20,500 bases of DNA from Dehalococcoidales bacterium (GCA_016926115.1 JAFGPF010000063.1:1-20500), one strand, 5' to 3'; positions 1 to 6,667 are shown, counted from the stretch's first letter. The notes: generated from the sequence alone by a model not told the origin. Numbers and translations: made by a program.

Positions 1-998
1 CCCCATTCGTCGGGGTCGTCTGAAATCAGGCGGTAACTGCCGCCGGTTATTTCGATGGTATAGTCTTCGGCGGAGCCGCCTTCAATCGTAAACATAACCA
101 CACCGGTCTCGATGCTGAGAACCTGGTATTCAGGGGATTGCTCAGCCTCAAGCGAGTCAGCCATATAGACTTTCATGTTGATGTACTGGTAAGCCTTGAG
201 GAGCGAGGCGGTGTTGGTCAGGTATACTTTAATAAGCATGTCGCCGGTAAAGTCCTCGTGCGGGTTGATGTCGAAAAGGTCGCCGGCGGGGACTTCACCC
301 TGGGTATTGGAGAATTCATAATTAACCAGGACATAGACCTGAGTACAGATGGCAGGTTTACTCTTGCTGTTACCCCTCAAGGTAACGCCTGCCTGTAAGG
401 AGTTAACCTCCTCCCATGTCCAGGACTCACCGGTGGCGGGATTGAGAGGTAATGCCCATGACTCGGTGGTAAACTCCATGCCGGAGTGAGTTATGGTAGG
501 TCCCGAGTGAGCCTCGCCGTTTGTCTGAATTTCCGCAATAGCTCTTACGGTATAATCACCACCGGCGGCGAACCGGAAGTAAACGGAAATTCCAGTGATA
601 GTTTCACTGCCGCCGGCCCCGGTATAATCGTTGAGGCTATAAAGGTCTTTCTCCCAGTTCTTGGAACCTTGAGTGGATACATAAGTGCCACCGTCGTCGG
701 GGTTGGGCTGGTCATCCACTTTATCCCAGTGCTCGCCGGAAGCGGGGTACTGGGTGGGTAACTCGGTAGCATCGCCAGCAGCATCCGGTACCAGTTTTTC
801 GGAATTGGACTCGCCCTCGGGCAGGATGCTGTTCCAGTTCGGTTGAGATTCGGACGGCTGGTAAGTGACCCAGACGTCTTCAGACATGGTAGCATCCAGT
901 GTTGTCGTGCCGGTATTGGTGTAAGTGTAAGCGAAGGTACCGGTGGTCAACACCAGGGCGAGTAACACCATTCCTGTAAATACCAGTTTCTTTCTCAT
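1..998 (-). CDS. Secreted or surface beta-rich protein with SipW-type signal-like N terminus (3' end outside window)
   Basis: The frame is open from ATG at 998 to the window edge, 332 codons with no stop. The N terminus is a short basic start (MRKK), a hydrophobic stretch at residues 5-24 and then GTFAYTYTNTGTTTLDA, which resembles the signal region of TasA/camelysin-type exported proteins. The middle (about 175-228) has NPATGESWTWEEVNSLQAGV followed by CTQVYVLVNY, a pattern I recall from beta-sandwich surface and phage proteins. The last part (about 236-330: GDLFDINP, TGDMLIKVYLTN, YQVLSIETG) matches the C-terminal domain of the neighbouring gene at 1111-1857, so the two are diverged relatives. 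A weak Shine-Dalgarno (TTAGGA) precedes the ATG. Likely role: an extracellular structural or filament-like protein; no enzyme motif is seen. Confident as a gene, uncertain about function. Confidence 0.85.
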   Translation of the reverse strand, partial: MRKKLVFTGMVLLALVLTTGTFAYTYTNTGTTTLDATMSEDVWVTYQPSESQPNWNSILPEGESNSEKLVPDAAGDATELPTQYPASGEHWDKVDDQPNPDDGGTYVSTQGSKNWEKDLYSLNDYTGAGGSETITGISVYFRFAAGGDYTVRAIAEIQTNGEAHSGPTITHSGMEFTTESWALPLNPATGESWTWEEVNSLQAGVTLRGNSKSKPAICTQVYVLVNYEFSNTQGEVPAGDLFDINPHEDFTGDMLIKVYLTNTASLLKAYQYINMKVYMADSLEAEQSPEYQVLSIETGVVMFTIEGGSAEDYTIEITGGSYRLISDDPDEW

Positions 999-1058
999 TT
1001 TCCTAACTTCATTCCGTACTGCTTGACGATTTTCAGGTTAAGTTATTCCTTTCGGGCG

Positions 1059-1093
1059 GGTAGGGTGGCGGTGCTTGGACCTGCCACCCTACC
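1059..1093 (-). promoter_or_regulatory. Strong intergenic stem-loop between the two surface-protein genes
   Basis: There is a perfect 11-bp inverted repeat, GGTAGGGTGGC (1059-1069) against GCCACCCTACC (1083-1093), and the 13-nt loop can add a few inner pairs. It lies 17 bases before the stop end of the gene at 1111-1857 and about 60 bases upstream of the ATG at 998. No T-run follows on the minus strand, so it does not look like a standard intrinsic terminator. An mRNA-stabilising or processing hairpin that sets different levels for the two genes is the simplest reading. Confidence 0.6.
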
Positions 1094-1110
1094 ACATTAC
1101 TTATACTTTA

Positions 1111-1857
1111 TTACCTCTGCGCGACTTCACAGAACAGTTCCGGAGCAGCGGAGCCACCCCAGGCACCGAGACCCTTGGCATGGGTGATGTAGAAGCCGTC
1201 CTTGACCCTGACGGTCATGTTGGCCGTAGAAACCGAGGGGAAGAGGTCTACCGAACCGTTGTTCAGACTGAGCATCGTCCAGGTAGCGCCGTTGCCGGCA
1301 CTGATATCAAGGTTGGTGCCATTATCCGAGTAAACCAGTTCAATCTGCATGACGAGCAGGCGGTAGCGCTGCGCCAGGTCGCCGGCATTACCGATGCCGA
1401 CGCTGATGGTCAGGTCGCCGGCGTAGCCAGGTGCCGGTTGAACGTTGAACAGGTCGCCGGAGGAGATGTCGCCCTTGAAGAAGCCATGAGCGGTCCAGCC
1501 GGTTACGGTGTTGTTCACCGAAACATCGGCAAAGTTGTAGTCGGTGGTGGTAGCGCTGATGGTGGTGGTGGAGTTTATCCAGCCGTAGGCGAACACGCTG
1601 CCGGTTACCGCGAGAGCCAGGAGCAGAGCGCCAACGAGATAGGCACCCTTGCCTCTGGAGACGGCGAAAGTAAGTTTGTCGTCGTCATTGAGTACCGTAT
1701 CAAGTTCGGCACCCGCTTTGACCTTGCCGCCATTCAGCCTTGCTTTGGCTTTATCCGGGATACCAAATTCAGACTGGAAATGCTCGCGCGCCTCGCTGAC
1801 TGTATGACCCGCCAGATCGGTTACTTCATATTGGTCACCATATCTAATTTCGACCAT
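1111..1857 (-). CDS. Membrane-anchored surface protein with N-terminal ubiquitin-like (beta-grasp) domain
   Basis: 248 aa. Residues 1-68 look like a small beta-grasp domain: MVEIRYGDQYEV, a helix around SEAREHFQSEFG, then KARLNGGKVKAG and LNDDDKLTFAV, the usual order of MoaD/ThiS/ubiquitin-like folds. There is no terminal Gly-Gly; SRGKG at 68-71 leads straight into a membrane segment at about 72-92 (AYLVGALLLALAVTGSVFAY). The basic residues before the segment predict the beta-grasp domain inside the cell and residues 93-248 outside. The outer part (GDLFNVQP, AGDLTISVGIGN, WTMLSLNNG, TVRVKDGFYI) matches the C-terminal domain of the gene at 1-998. A strong Shine-Dalgarno AAGGAGG lies about 8 bases before the ATG. 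I infer a structural or sensory envelope protein. The fold is assigned by eye and its function is unknown. Confidence 0.85.
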   Translation of the reverse strand: MVEIRYGDQYEVTDLAGHTVSEAREHFQSEFGIPDKAKARLNGGKVKAGAELDTVLNDDDKLTFAVSRGKGAYLVGALLLALAVTGSVFAYGWINSTTTISATTTDYNFADVSVNNTVTGWTAHGFFKGDISSGDLFNVQPAPGYAGDLTISVGIGNAGDLAQRYRLLVMQIELVYSDNGTNLDISAGNGATWTMLSLNNGSVDLFPSVSTANMTVRVKDGFYITHAKGLGAWGGSAAPELFCEVAQR

Positions 1858-1919
1858 TGTTTTGATTCCTCCTTAGTGTTAGTTAGTTAAAGTTTGACTG
1901 TTTTTATACCTTTAAAGTG

Positions 1920-1959
1920 GGTGGTTCTCCTGCCTGCCCGGACAGCCGGAGCACCAACC
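1920..1959. promoter_or_regulatory. Imperfect stem-loop in the leader of the ubiquitin-like surface-protein gene
   Basis: GGTGGTTCTCC (1920-1930) can pair with GGAGCACCAACC (1948-1959) with one mismatch and one bulge, and the loop holds a further CTGcc/ggCAG-type inner stem. On the plus strand a run of seven T (1966-1972) follows after six bases, which would suit a plus-strand terminator, but no plus-strand gene ends here. On the minus strand it lies about 65-100 bases upstream of the gene at 1111-1857, so it may be a leader structure. No known riboswitch core was recognised. Confidence 0.4.
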
Positions 1960-2018
1960 ATCTTGTTTTTTTCTTCATTTACATACGCTGCCTCCCTTTC
2001 ACACGTTATTGCCGTATT

Positions 2019-2807
2019 TCAGGCCAGTTCACCTATAAAGGACTTTAGTCTATCCATCAGGTTATCTTTAAATTCGTTAAATTCAGTCCTGGTAATATAA
2101 TTATTGGAAGCCAGGTCTTTTTTACCGGCGCCCGCGATGATGGCAGGCAGACCTTTCTGGGCGGCTTCGATTACCGCTCTTGCCTGTTCGTTGCTTATCA
2201 ATTTGTTGAGGATGAGTCTCAGGTTACGCCGGATGGTTTCCTCGGTGATGTCCAGTTTCTCGGCGACCTGCTCGATGGTATGGCCCGCGACGATAGTGGA
2301 GAGGACCTGGGTTTCCTTGGCGGTGAGAGTGGCGAGCAGGTTATCCAGTTGCTCATTGAGAGCGGTCAGTTCTTCGAACTCGGCAAGCACCAGCGAGGCG
2401 ACTCCCGGGAGCAGCATTTCTTCCATGCAGGGGAAACTACCCTGGGCGACTACCCTGATAACATCCAGGAGATATTCCGGGTCGGTATCCTTGGTGATAC
2501 AGGCGCTGGCCCCGTTTTTCATGGCGGCAAACAGCTTGTCTTCATCTTTATGCTCCAGGGTCAGGATAACCGATATCGAGGGGAAATTACGCTTGATGCG
2601 GCGGGTAATATCTGCGCCGCTGGCTTTGGCATCCTTCATGCTGAGGATGGCTATATTGGGCGGATTGGACTCGATAAGAGTGAAAGCCTCCTGGTTACTG
2701 GTGGTCTCGCCAATAACCTCAAAATCGTCCTCGCCGGAGAGAATGAAATGTATCCCTTCCCGGAAGAGAACCTGCGGATCTGAGAGAAATACCTTAACTT
2801 TATCCAT
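2019..2807 (-). CDS. LuxR-type regulator with degenerate (pseudo-)receiver domain
   Basis: 262 aa. Residues 1-125 align with NarL/FixJ receivers (VKVFLSDPQVLFREGIHFIL), and 160-208 form a LuxR-type helix-turn-helix (LTAKETQVLSTIVAGHTIEQ, then VAEKLDITEETIRRNLR). Key receiver positions are altered. The acidic pair near the N terminus is S9-D10 rather than D-D, and the phospho-acceptor position in NIAILSMKDA is Ser56 rather than Asp. Thr83 and Lys106 remain. It therefore probably cannot be phosphorylated in the normal way. A 50-aa C-terminal tail follows the HTH (YITRTEFNEFKDNLMDRLKS), longer than usual. It lies directly downstream of the OmpR-type regulator, behind a helically phased repeat array, and upstream of the two surface-protein genes, which it may control. 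Confidence 0.9.
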   Translation of the reverse strand: MDKVKVFLSDPQVLFREGIHFILSGEDDFEVIGETTSNQEAFTLIESNPPNIAILSMKDAKASGADITRRIKRNFPSISVILTLEHKDEDKLFAAMKNGASACITKDTDPEYLLDVIRVVAQGSFPCMEEMLLPGVASLVLAEFEELTALNEQLDNLLATLTAKETQVLSTIVAGHTIEQVAEKLDITEETIRRNLRLILNKLISNEQARAVIEAAQKGLPAIIAGAGKKDLASNNYITRTEFNEFKDNLMDRLKSFIGELA

Positions 2808-2866
2808 CTTTATGTTTTTCTGGAGAGTCCTAGTACTTTTTAGCTATTTCCATTGTGACATAGGAA

Positions 2867-2929
2867 CATAAAGATGCGTCTAAGAAACATAAAGATTTCA
2901 TAAAGATGTCGTAAACTTTTAGTAAAGAA
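2867..2929 (-). promoter_or_regulatory. Phased direct-repeat array, candidate OmpR-family operator
   Basis: CATAAAGAT occurs exactly at 2867-2875, 2888-2896 and 2899-2907. Degenerate copies follow at 2910 (CGTAAACTT) and 2921 (AGTAAAGAA). Starts at 2888, 2899, 2910 and 2921 are exactly 11 bp apart, and the 2867 copy is 21 bp, two turns, away. Tandem sites at this spacing are typical for OmpR/PhoB-family regulators. The array lies just upstream of the pseudo-receiver gene (ATG at 2807) and just after the OmpR-type gene. A possible -10 (CACAAT, 2857-2852 on the minus strand) sits next to the last repeat, as in activator-dependent promoters. An inverted copy overlaps the start codon at about 2806-2814. 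Confidence 0.6.
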
Positions 2930-2995
2930 TACGGGGGGTATTTTGAGGCGAGGTTGGGGGGCAGACGGGGGGGATGAAAAACAGGCGGGAGGCGA

Positions 2996-3694
2996 CTAAT
3001 TTCCGGAGGGCCGGATGAACTTGTAGCCAATGCCGTGTTCGGTGACGATAACGGAGGGCGATTCAGCGTCGTCTTCCAGTTTTTGCCGGAGGTGCTGGAT
3101 ATGGACGCGGAGCAGGTCCCTGGCGTCGACGTAGGTATCTCCCCAGACCTTGGTCAGCAGACTTTCATGGGAGAGGATGCGGCCCTCGTTCCTGATGAGG
3201 TAGTAAAGGAGTTTCCTTTCGGTAGAGGTCAGTTTTATCGGCTCTCCGCTTATGGTGACTTCGTTGCGGTTGAAGTCGACGGACAGCTTGCCGCTGGTAA
3301 AGGGGCGCTCCTCGTCGGTAACATTCAGTCCCTGGGCGCGGCGGAGCACCGCCTGCACGCGGGCAATCAGCTCGATGTGGCTGAACGGCTTGGTAATGTA
3401 ATCATCGGCCCCGAGTTCCAGTCCCTTGGCGACGTCGGTGTCTTCTCCGCGTACGGTCAGCATGAGCACCGGGACATCGGCAAAGCGCCTTATCTCTTTA
3501 AGTACCTGGTAGCCGTCCATATCCGGCAAGCCGATATCCAGGATAACCACGTCCGGGCTCTCGCTTTCCACGAGTTCAACGCCGTCACGGCCGTTAGCGG
3601 CGGATATTACCGTGGTGCCGCTCCAGCGCAGCTGGAAGCAGAGGGAGACAACTTCGATAATTCCGGGGTCATCTTCAATAACCAGAACCTTCAT
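2996..3694 (-). CDS. OmpR/PhoB-family response regulator
   Basis: 232 aa, normal length for the family. The receiver is complete: D8-D9 (VIEDD), phospho-acceptor D53 in VVILDIGLPDMDG, T80 (LMLT) and K102 (ITKPF). Residues 130-228 are a winged-helix output domain with LTSTERKLLYYLIRNEGRIL and a VHIQHLRQKLE recognition helix. It is cytoplasmic and binds DNA as a dimer when phosphorylated. It starts 16 bases after the stop of the kinase gene at 3711-4424, so the two are one operon and a cognate pair. The repeat array at 2867-2929, just behind it, is its most likely target. Signal and physiological role are unknown. Confidence 0.95.
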   Translation of the reverse strand: MKVLVIEDDPGIIEVVSLCFQLRWSGTTVISAANGRDGVELVESESPDVVILDIGLPDMDGYQVLKEIRRFADVPVLMLTVRGEDTDVAKGLELGADDYITKPFSHIELIARVQAVLRRAQGLNVTDEERPFTSGKLSVDFNRNEVTISGEPIKLTSTERKLLYYLIRNEGRILSHESLLTKVWGDTYVDARDLLRVHIQHLRQKLEDDAESPSVIVTEHGIGYKFIRPSGN

Positions 3695-3710
3695 AGCGCT
3701 CCTTTATCAA

Positions 3711-4424
3711 TCACATGGACCTGGCAGCGGCCTGGCGGGGTATGAAGAAGGAGAAGGTGCTGCCCATCCCTTTCTCGCTGTCCACCCAGATACGTCCGCC
3801 GTGAAGCTCGACAACCTGCTTGGACAGGGCGAGCCCCAGGCCAAGTCCCGGGTGGCGCTGCCTGTCCGAACTGAGGCGACTGTACGGCTTAAACAACCTG
3901 TCCTGCTCTTCTTTGGCGATGCCGATACCGTCGTCGTGCACGCTTATCACCAGGCCGGTATCCTCTTTAGCCACCTTTACCAGAATATTGCCGCCACTGG
4001 GGGTAAACTTGGCGGCGTTGGTCAGGAGATTGAGCAATACCTGCTCCAGCCTCTGCCCGTCCCCCTGTATGATGGGAATGGCATCGGCGAATTCCGTTTT
4101 GATATTCTGCTGCTTGTTCCGGGTTATCGGGCTTATCTGCATGCAGGTGCCGAGGATAAGTGATTTCATGTCCACGGGCTCGATTTGTAGCTGGAGTCTG
4201 CCGCTGCCCGTCTTGACGATATCGAGGAGCTCGGCGAGTCTTGTTTCCAGGGTATTGGAGTTCTGGATAATGGTCTGAATTAATTTTTGATTTGACTGGT
4301 CGCTGGTGTTTTCCAGTTCTTCAGCCAGCAGTCCGGCGGCGGCGATAATCGAAGTCAGGGGGGTCTTAAGTTCATGGCTGAGGGTATCGATAAACCTCAG
4401 CCATTCCTCTTCTTTGGTTTCCAT
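3711..4424 (-). CDS. Soluble sensor-less histidine kinase
   Basis: 237 aa. The HisKA domain starts almost at the N terminus with SHELKTPLT (His17). The HATPase_c domain carries the N box NLLTNAAKFTP (N136), the G1 box DDGIGIA, FKPYSRLSS and the G2 box GLGLGLAL. There is no transmembrane segment, PAS, GAF or HAMP domain. The kinase is therefore cytoplasmic and must receive its signal through another protein or through its short N terminus. It is paired with the response regulator 16 bases downstream. A promoter at 4474-4502 precedes it. The Shine-Dalgarno is poor (CAGGT then an A-run), but no better start exists upstream. Confidence 0.93.
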   Translation of the reverse strand: METKEEEWLRFIDTLSHELKTPLTSIIAAAGLLAEELENTSDQSNQKLIQTIIQNSNTLETRLAELLDIVKTGSGRLQLQIEPVDMKSLILGTCMQISPITRNKQQNIKTEFADAIPIIQGDGQRLEQVLLNLLTNAAKFTPSGGNILVKVAKEDTGLVISVHDDGIGIAKEEQDRLFKPYSRLSSDRQRHPGLGLGLALSKQVVELHGGRIWVDSEKGMGSTFSFFIPRQAAARSM

Positions 4425-4473
4425 AGGAATTTTTTTACCTGTGCCTTTATCCGGATGCGTTAGGGTTTAATTA

Positions 4474-4502
4474 AATGTAGCACTTTTTTAACTACGTATC
4501 AA
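4474..4502 (-). promoter_or_regulatory. Sigma-70-like promoter for the kinase-regulator operon
   Basis: On the minus strand TTGATA (4502-4497), a 17-bp spacer and TACATT (4479-4474) precede the kinase gene, giving a predicted start near 4467 and a leader of about 43 nt. The pair can thus be transcribed independently of the XRE gene upstream. Confidence 0.55.
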
Positions 4503-4577
4503 GTGACCGCAGTATGCCGGGACTAAAGGGCTATTCCTATACCAGAGAACGATATTCAAACCGGATAGGAGCAGGTT

Positions 4578-4964
4578 TTACTTGGAAATTCCCTTGGCGA
4601 TACTCTTCAGGAGACTCAATATACCGATGACAGAGCGCTGCACTTCGGGGGACTCTTCCGCGAGCATCCTGGCGACGTAGGGGTCCAGCTGACGACTGCT
4701 GTAGCGCGAGCCGCTTTCCTCGGCGACGCCGGGGGTCTGGGGAGAGAGAAAGCCTGCCAGCGTAAAAAGCTCGTCTTCGTCAAAACCCAGCGGCTTGGCG
4801 ATTTTGCGCAAAATGCGCGCCGACGGGAAGCGTTCTCCCCTCTCGATGCGTCCCAGGTGCGAAGAGGATACTTTCGATTCTGCGGCGAGTTCCTGTAGCG
4901 TTAACGGTATCGTTATTCTCTGCTGCTTTAATATTTTACCCAGGTCATTATTCGCGTAGTTCAT
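4578..4964 (-). CDS. XRE-family transcriptional regulator
   Basis: 128 aa. Residues 8-65 form a Cro/CI-type helix-turn-helix: LGKILKQQR, LTLQELAAESKVSSSHLGRI, ERGERFPSARILRKIAKPLG. The rest is a short helical tail (PYVARMLAEESPEVQRSVIG) that may dimerise. No peptidase or sugar-binding domain is present. The start codon lies at or within one base of the transcription start predicted from the consensus promoter at 4972-5000, and there is no Shine-Dalgarno, so the mRNA is probably leaderless. The promoter spacer is a perfect palindrome, which strongly suggests that it represses itself and perhaps the divergent FAD dehydrogenase gene. Confidence 0.92.
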   Translation of the reverse strand: MNYANNDLGKILKQQRITIPLTLQELAAESKVSSSHLGRIERGERFPSARILRKIAKPLGFDEDELFTLAGFLSPQTPGVAEESGSRYSSRQLDPYVARMLAEESPEVQRSVIGILSLLKSIAKGISK

Positions 4965-4971
4965 GGACTAT

Positions 4972-5000
4972 ATTATAATTTGCCAATTGGCAAATGTCAA
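4972..5000 (-). promoter_or_regulatory. Consensus sigma-70 promoter of the XRE gene
   Basis: Minus-strand TTGACA (5000-4995), a 17-bp spacer and TATAAT (4977-4972): both hexamers and the spacing are ideal. The predicted start is at 4965, next to the ATG at 4964. Confidence 0.85.
4978..4995. promoter_or_regulatory. Perfect palindromic operator within the XRE promoter spacer
   Basis: ATTTGCCAATTGGCAAAT is an 18-bp perfect palindrome that occupies the space between the -35 and -10 boxes and shares one base with the -35. A dimeric HTH repressor bound here would block RNA polymerase. It lies 14 bp upstream of the XRE start, so autorepression is the natural inference. Confidence 0.75.
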
Positions 5001-5067
5001 CCCTTATATACTTTTTAATTAGTATACCTGTCCATATTTTGGCTATTAGTATTAAATTGACATTTTC

Positions 5068-5097
5068 TTGACGGGCAGATACGGTGACCGATATAAT
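5068..5097 (+). promoter_or_regulatory. Promoter for the FAD dehydrogenase gene
   Basis: TTGACG (5068-5073), an 18-bp spacer and TATAAT (5092-5097). The predicted start is near 5104, leaving a leader of about 100 nt before the ATG at 5205. Confidence 0.6.
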
Positions 5098-5204
5098 TAT
5101 GGTGTTCATAAGGGTACCGGAAAAACGTTATAAAGCTGAGAGGCGTTTCACCGCGGATAGCGCGCCCCGGCTTTTTACTGTGTTTGGGGGTATTAACGGG
5201 AAAA

Positions 5205-6599
5205 ATGGTGAAAACTTACGACGTAATCATCATCGGGGGTGGACCCGCCGGTATCTTCACGGCGCTGGAACTTACACAGTCGGAAAACCTGAAGGTACTG
5301 CTCATAGAGAAGGGGAAGGATATCAGCCAGCGCCGCTGTCCGGTAAGGGATACGGGCGGTACCTGCGTGGAATGCCAGCCGTGCAACCTTGTCTGCGGAC
5401 TGGGTGGGGCGGGGGCTTTCAGCGACGGCAAGCTGGTGCTTTCCTCGGAGGTGGGGGGACACCTGGGGGAGTACCTCGACGAGGAACATGCCGCCGGACT
5501 GATTAAATACGTGGACGAATTATACTTGAAGTTCGGCGCCTCCGATAAAGTGTACGGCGGCGATGGCGCCGTCGAAGAAGTAAGTCGAAAGGCAAGCGAA
5601 TCCGGACTGCGCCTGATACCGACCCCGGTAAGGCACATGGGGACGGAGAACGGCTTCAACGTACTCAAATCCATGCAGGAGTACCTGATGCCGCGCCTGG
5701 AATTCAAACTCGGCACAATGGCGGCGAAGGTGCTGGTGAAAGACGGCGTCGTTAAGGGAGTGGAAACCGAGGACGGTCAGAAGCTGCTCTGCAGGTACCT
5801 GGTGCTGGCGCCGGGCAGGGAAGGCGCCGACTGGCTGTCAAGGGAGGCGGAGAGACTCAAACTGACCACGCGGCGTAATCCCATAGATGTCGGCGTGAGG
5901 GTAGAGGTGCCGGTGGGGGTGATGAAAAAACTGACCGACGTCCTCTATGAGGTGAAACTGGAATACATGTCGCAAAGCTTCAACGACCGCATCCGCACCT
6001 TCTGCATGTGTCCCGCGGGCGAGGTAATCATGGAGTCCACCGGGGGGACCGACCCCGTGGTGACGGTCAACGGGCACAGCTACGCCGGGCGCAAGAGCGA
6101 TAATACCAACTTCGCCCTGCTGGTAAGCACCGATTTCACAGAACCGTTCCACGAACCGATTGCCTACGGTAAATACCTCGCCAGGCTGGCGAACCTCCTC
6201 GGCGGGGGAGTGCTGGTGCAGCGGTTCGGCGACCTGCTGGAGGGCCGCCGCTCGACACCGGAAAGAATCGAAAAGGGCAGGGTAAAGCCGACGCTTAAAA
6301 GCGCCGCGCCGGGCGACCTGAGCTTCGCGCTGCCTTTCCGTCACCTGACCGGCCTGATAGAAATGCTGATGGCCATGGACAGGATGATGCCGGGTGTGGG
6401 CTCGCCGGACACGCTGCTCTACGGGATAGAGGTGAAGTTCTACTCGTTCCGCCCGCAGCTCAGTTCCTGCCTGGAGACGGAAATCGGTAACATGTTCGCG
6501 GTAGGGGACGGCACGGGGGTAAGCCGGGGGCTGGTGCAGGCATCGGCATCCGGGCTGGTGGCGGCGGTGGAGATAATGAGAAGGCTCGAACAGAGCTAG
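5205..6599 (+). CDS. COG2509-type FAD-dependent dehydrogenase
   Basis: 464 aa. A Rossmann FAD motif opens the protein (YDVIIIGGGPAG, Gly11-13 and Gly16), and a second FAD contact closes it (MFAVGDGTGVSRGLVQASAS). Between them comes a Cys cluster, C45 then C54-x2-C57-x2-C60-x3-C64, followed by GLGGAGAFSDGKL, the hallmark I associate with the uncharacterised COG2509 FAD dehydrogenases. The spacing from C54 to C64 matches a ferredoxin [4Fe-4S] site. The substrate is unknown; a cytoplasmic redox role is inferred. An in-frame TTG at 5184 would add seven residues, but ATG 5205 places the FAD motif at the usual distance from the N terminus. The gene is divergent from the XRE gene and separated from it by the palindromic operator region. 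Confidence 0.93.
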   Translation: MVKTYDVIIIGGGPAGIFTALELTQSENLKVLLIEKGKDISQRRCPVRDTGGTCVECQPCNLVCGLGGAGAFSDGKLVLSSEVGGHLGEYLDEEHAAGLIKYVDELYLKFGASDKVYGGDGAVEEVSRKASESGLRLIPTPVRHMGTENGFNVLKSMQEYLMPRLEFKLGTMAAKVLVKDGVVKGVETEDGQKLLCRYLVLAPGREGADWLSREAERLKLTTRRNPIDVGVRVEVPVGVMKKLTDVLYEVKLEYMSQSFNDRIRTFCMCPAGEVIMESTGGTDPVVTVNGHSYAGRKSDNTNFALLVSTDFTEPFHEPIAYGKYLARLANLLGGGVLVQRFGDLLEGRRSTPERIEKGRVKPTLKSAAPGDLSFALPFRHLTGLIEMLMAMDRMMPGVGSPDTLLYGIEVKFYSFRPQLSSCLETEIGNMFAVGDGTGVSRGLVQASASGLVAAVEIMRRLEQS

Positions 6600-6605
6600 T
6601 CGGTC

Positions 6606-6620
6606 TATCCTGACAGGATA
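6606..6620 (+). terminator. Weak terminator-like hairpin after the FAD dehydrogenase gene
   Basis: TATCC-TGACA-GGATA with TTT next and a further TTTTT nine bases on. The stem is only 5 bp and AT-rich, so it may not terminate strongly. Confidence 0.3.
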
Positions 6621-6667
6621 TTTCATAAAATTTTTCACCGGTACATTAAAATTCATATTGTTTAGTA

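Noticed and set aside
1075..1890. Plus-strand open frame of 271 codons opposite the ubiquitin-like surface-protein gene
   Set aside because: It mirrors the minus-strand gene in GC-rich codons, has no ribosome-binding site, and its product shows no domain. The minus-strand gene has a strong Shine-Dalgarno and recognisable domains.
1920..1972. Riboswitch (cyclic-di-GMP or similar) before the ubiquitin-like surface-protein gene
   Set aside because: A structured hairpin is present, but none of the conserved cores I know (GEMM, c-di-GMP-II, SAM, cobalamin) could be matched.
2933..2990. Possible G-quadruplex on the plus strand (runs of six and seven G)
   Set aside because: Four G-tracts exist, but two of the loops are long (about 14-19 nt), and nothing places it in a regulatory position apart from the nearby repeat array.
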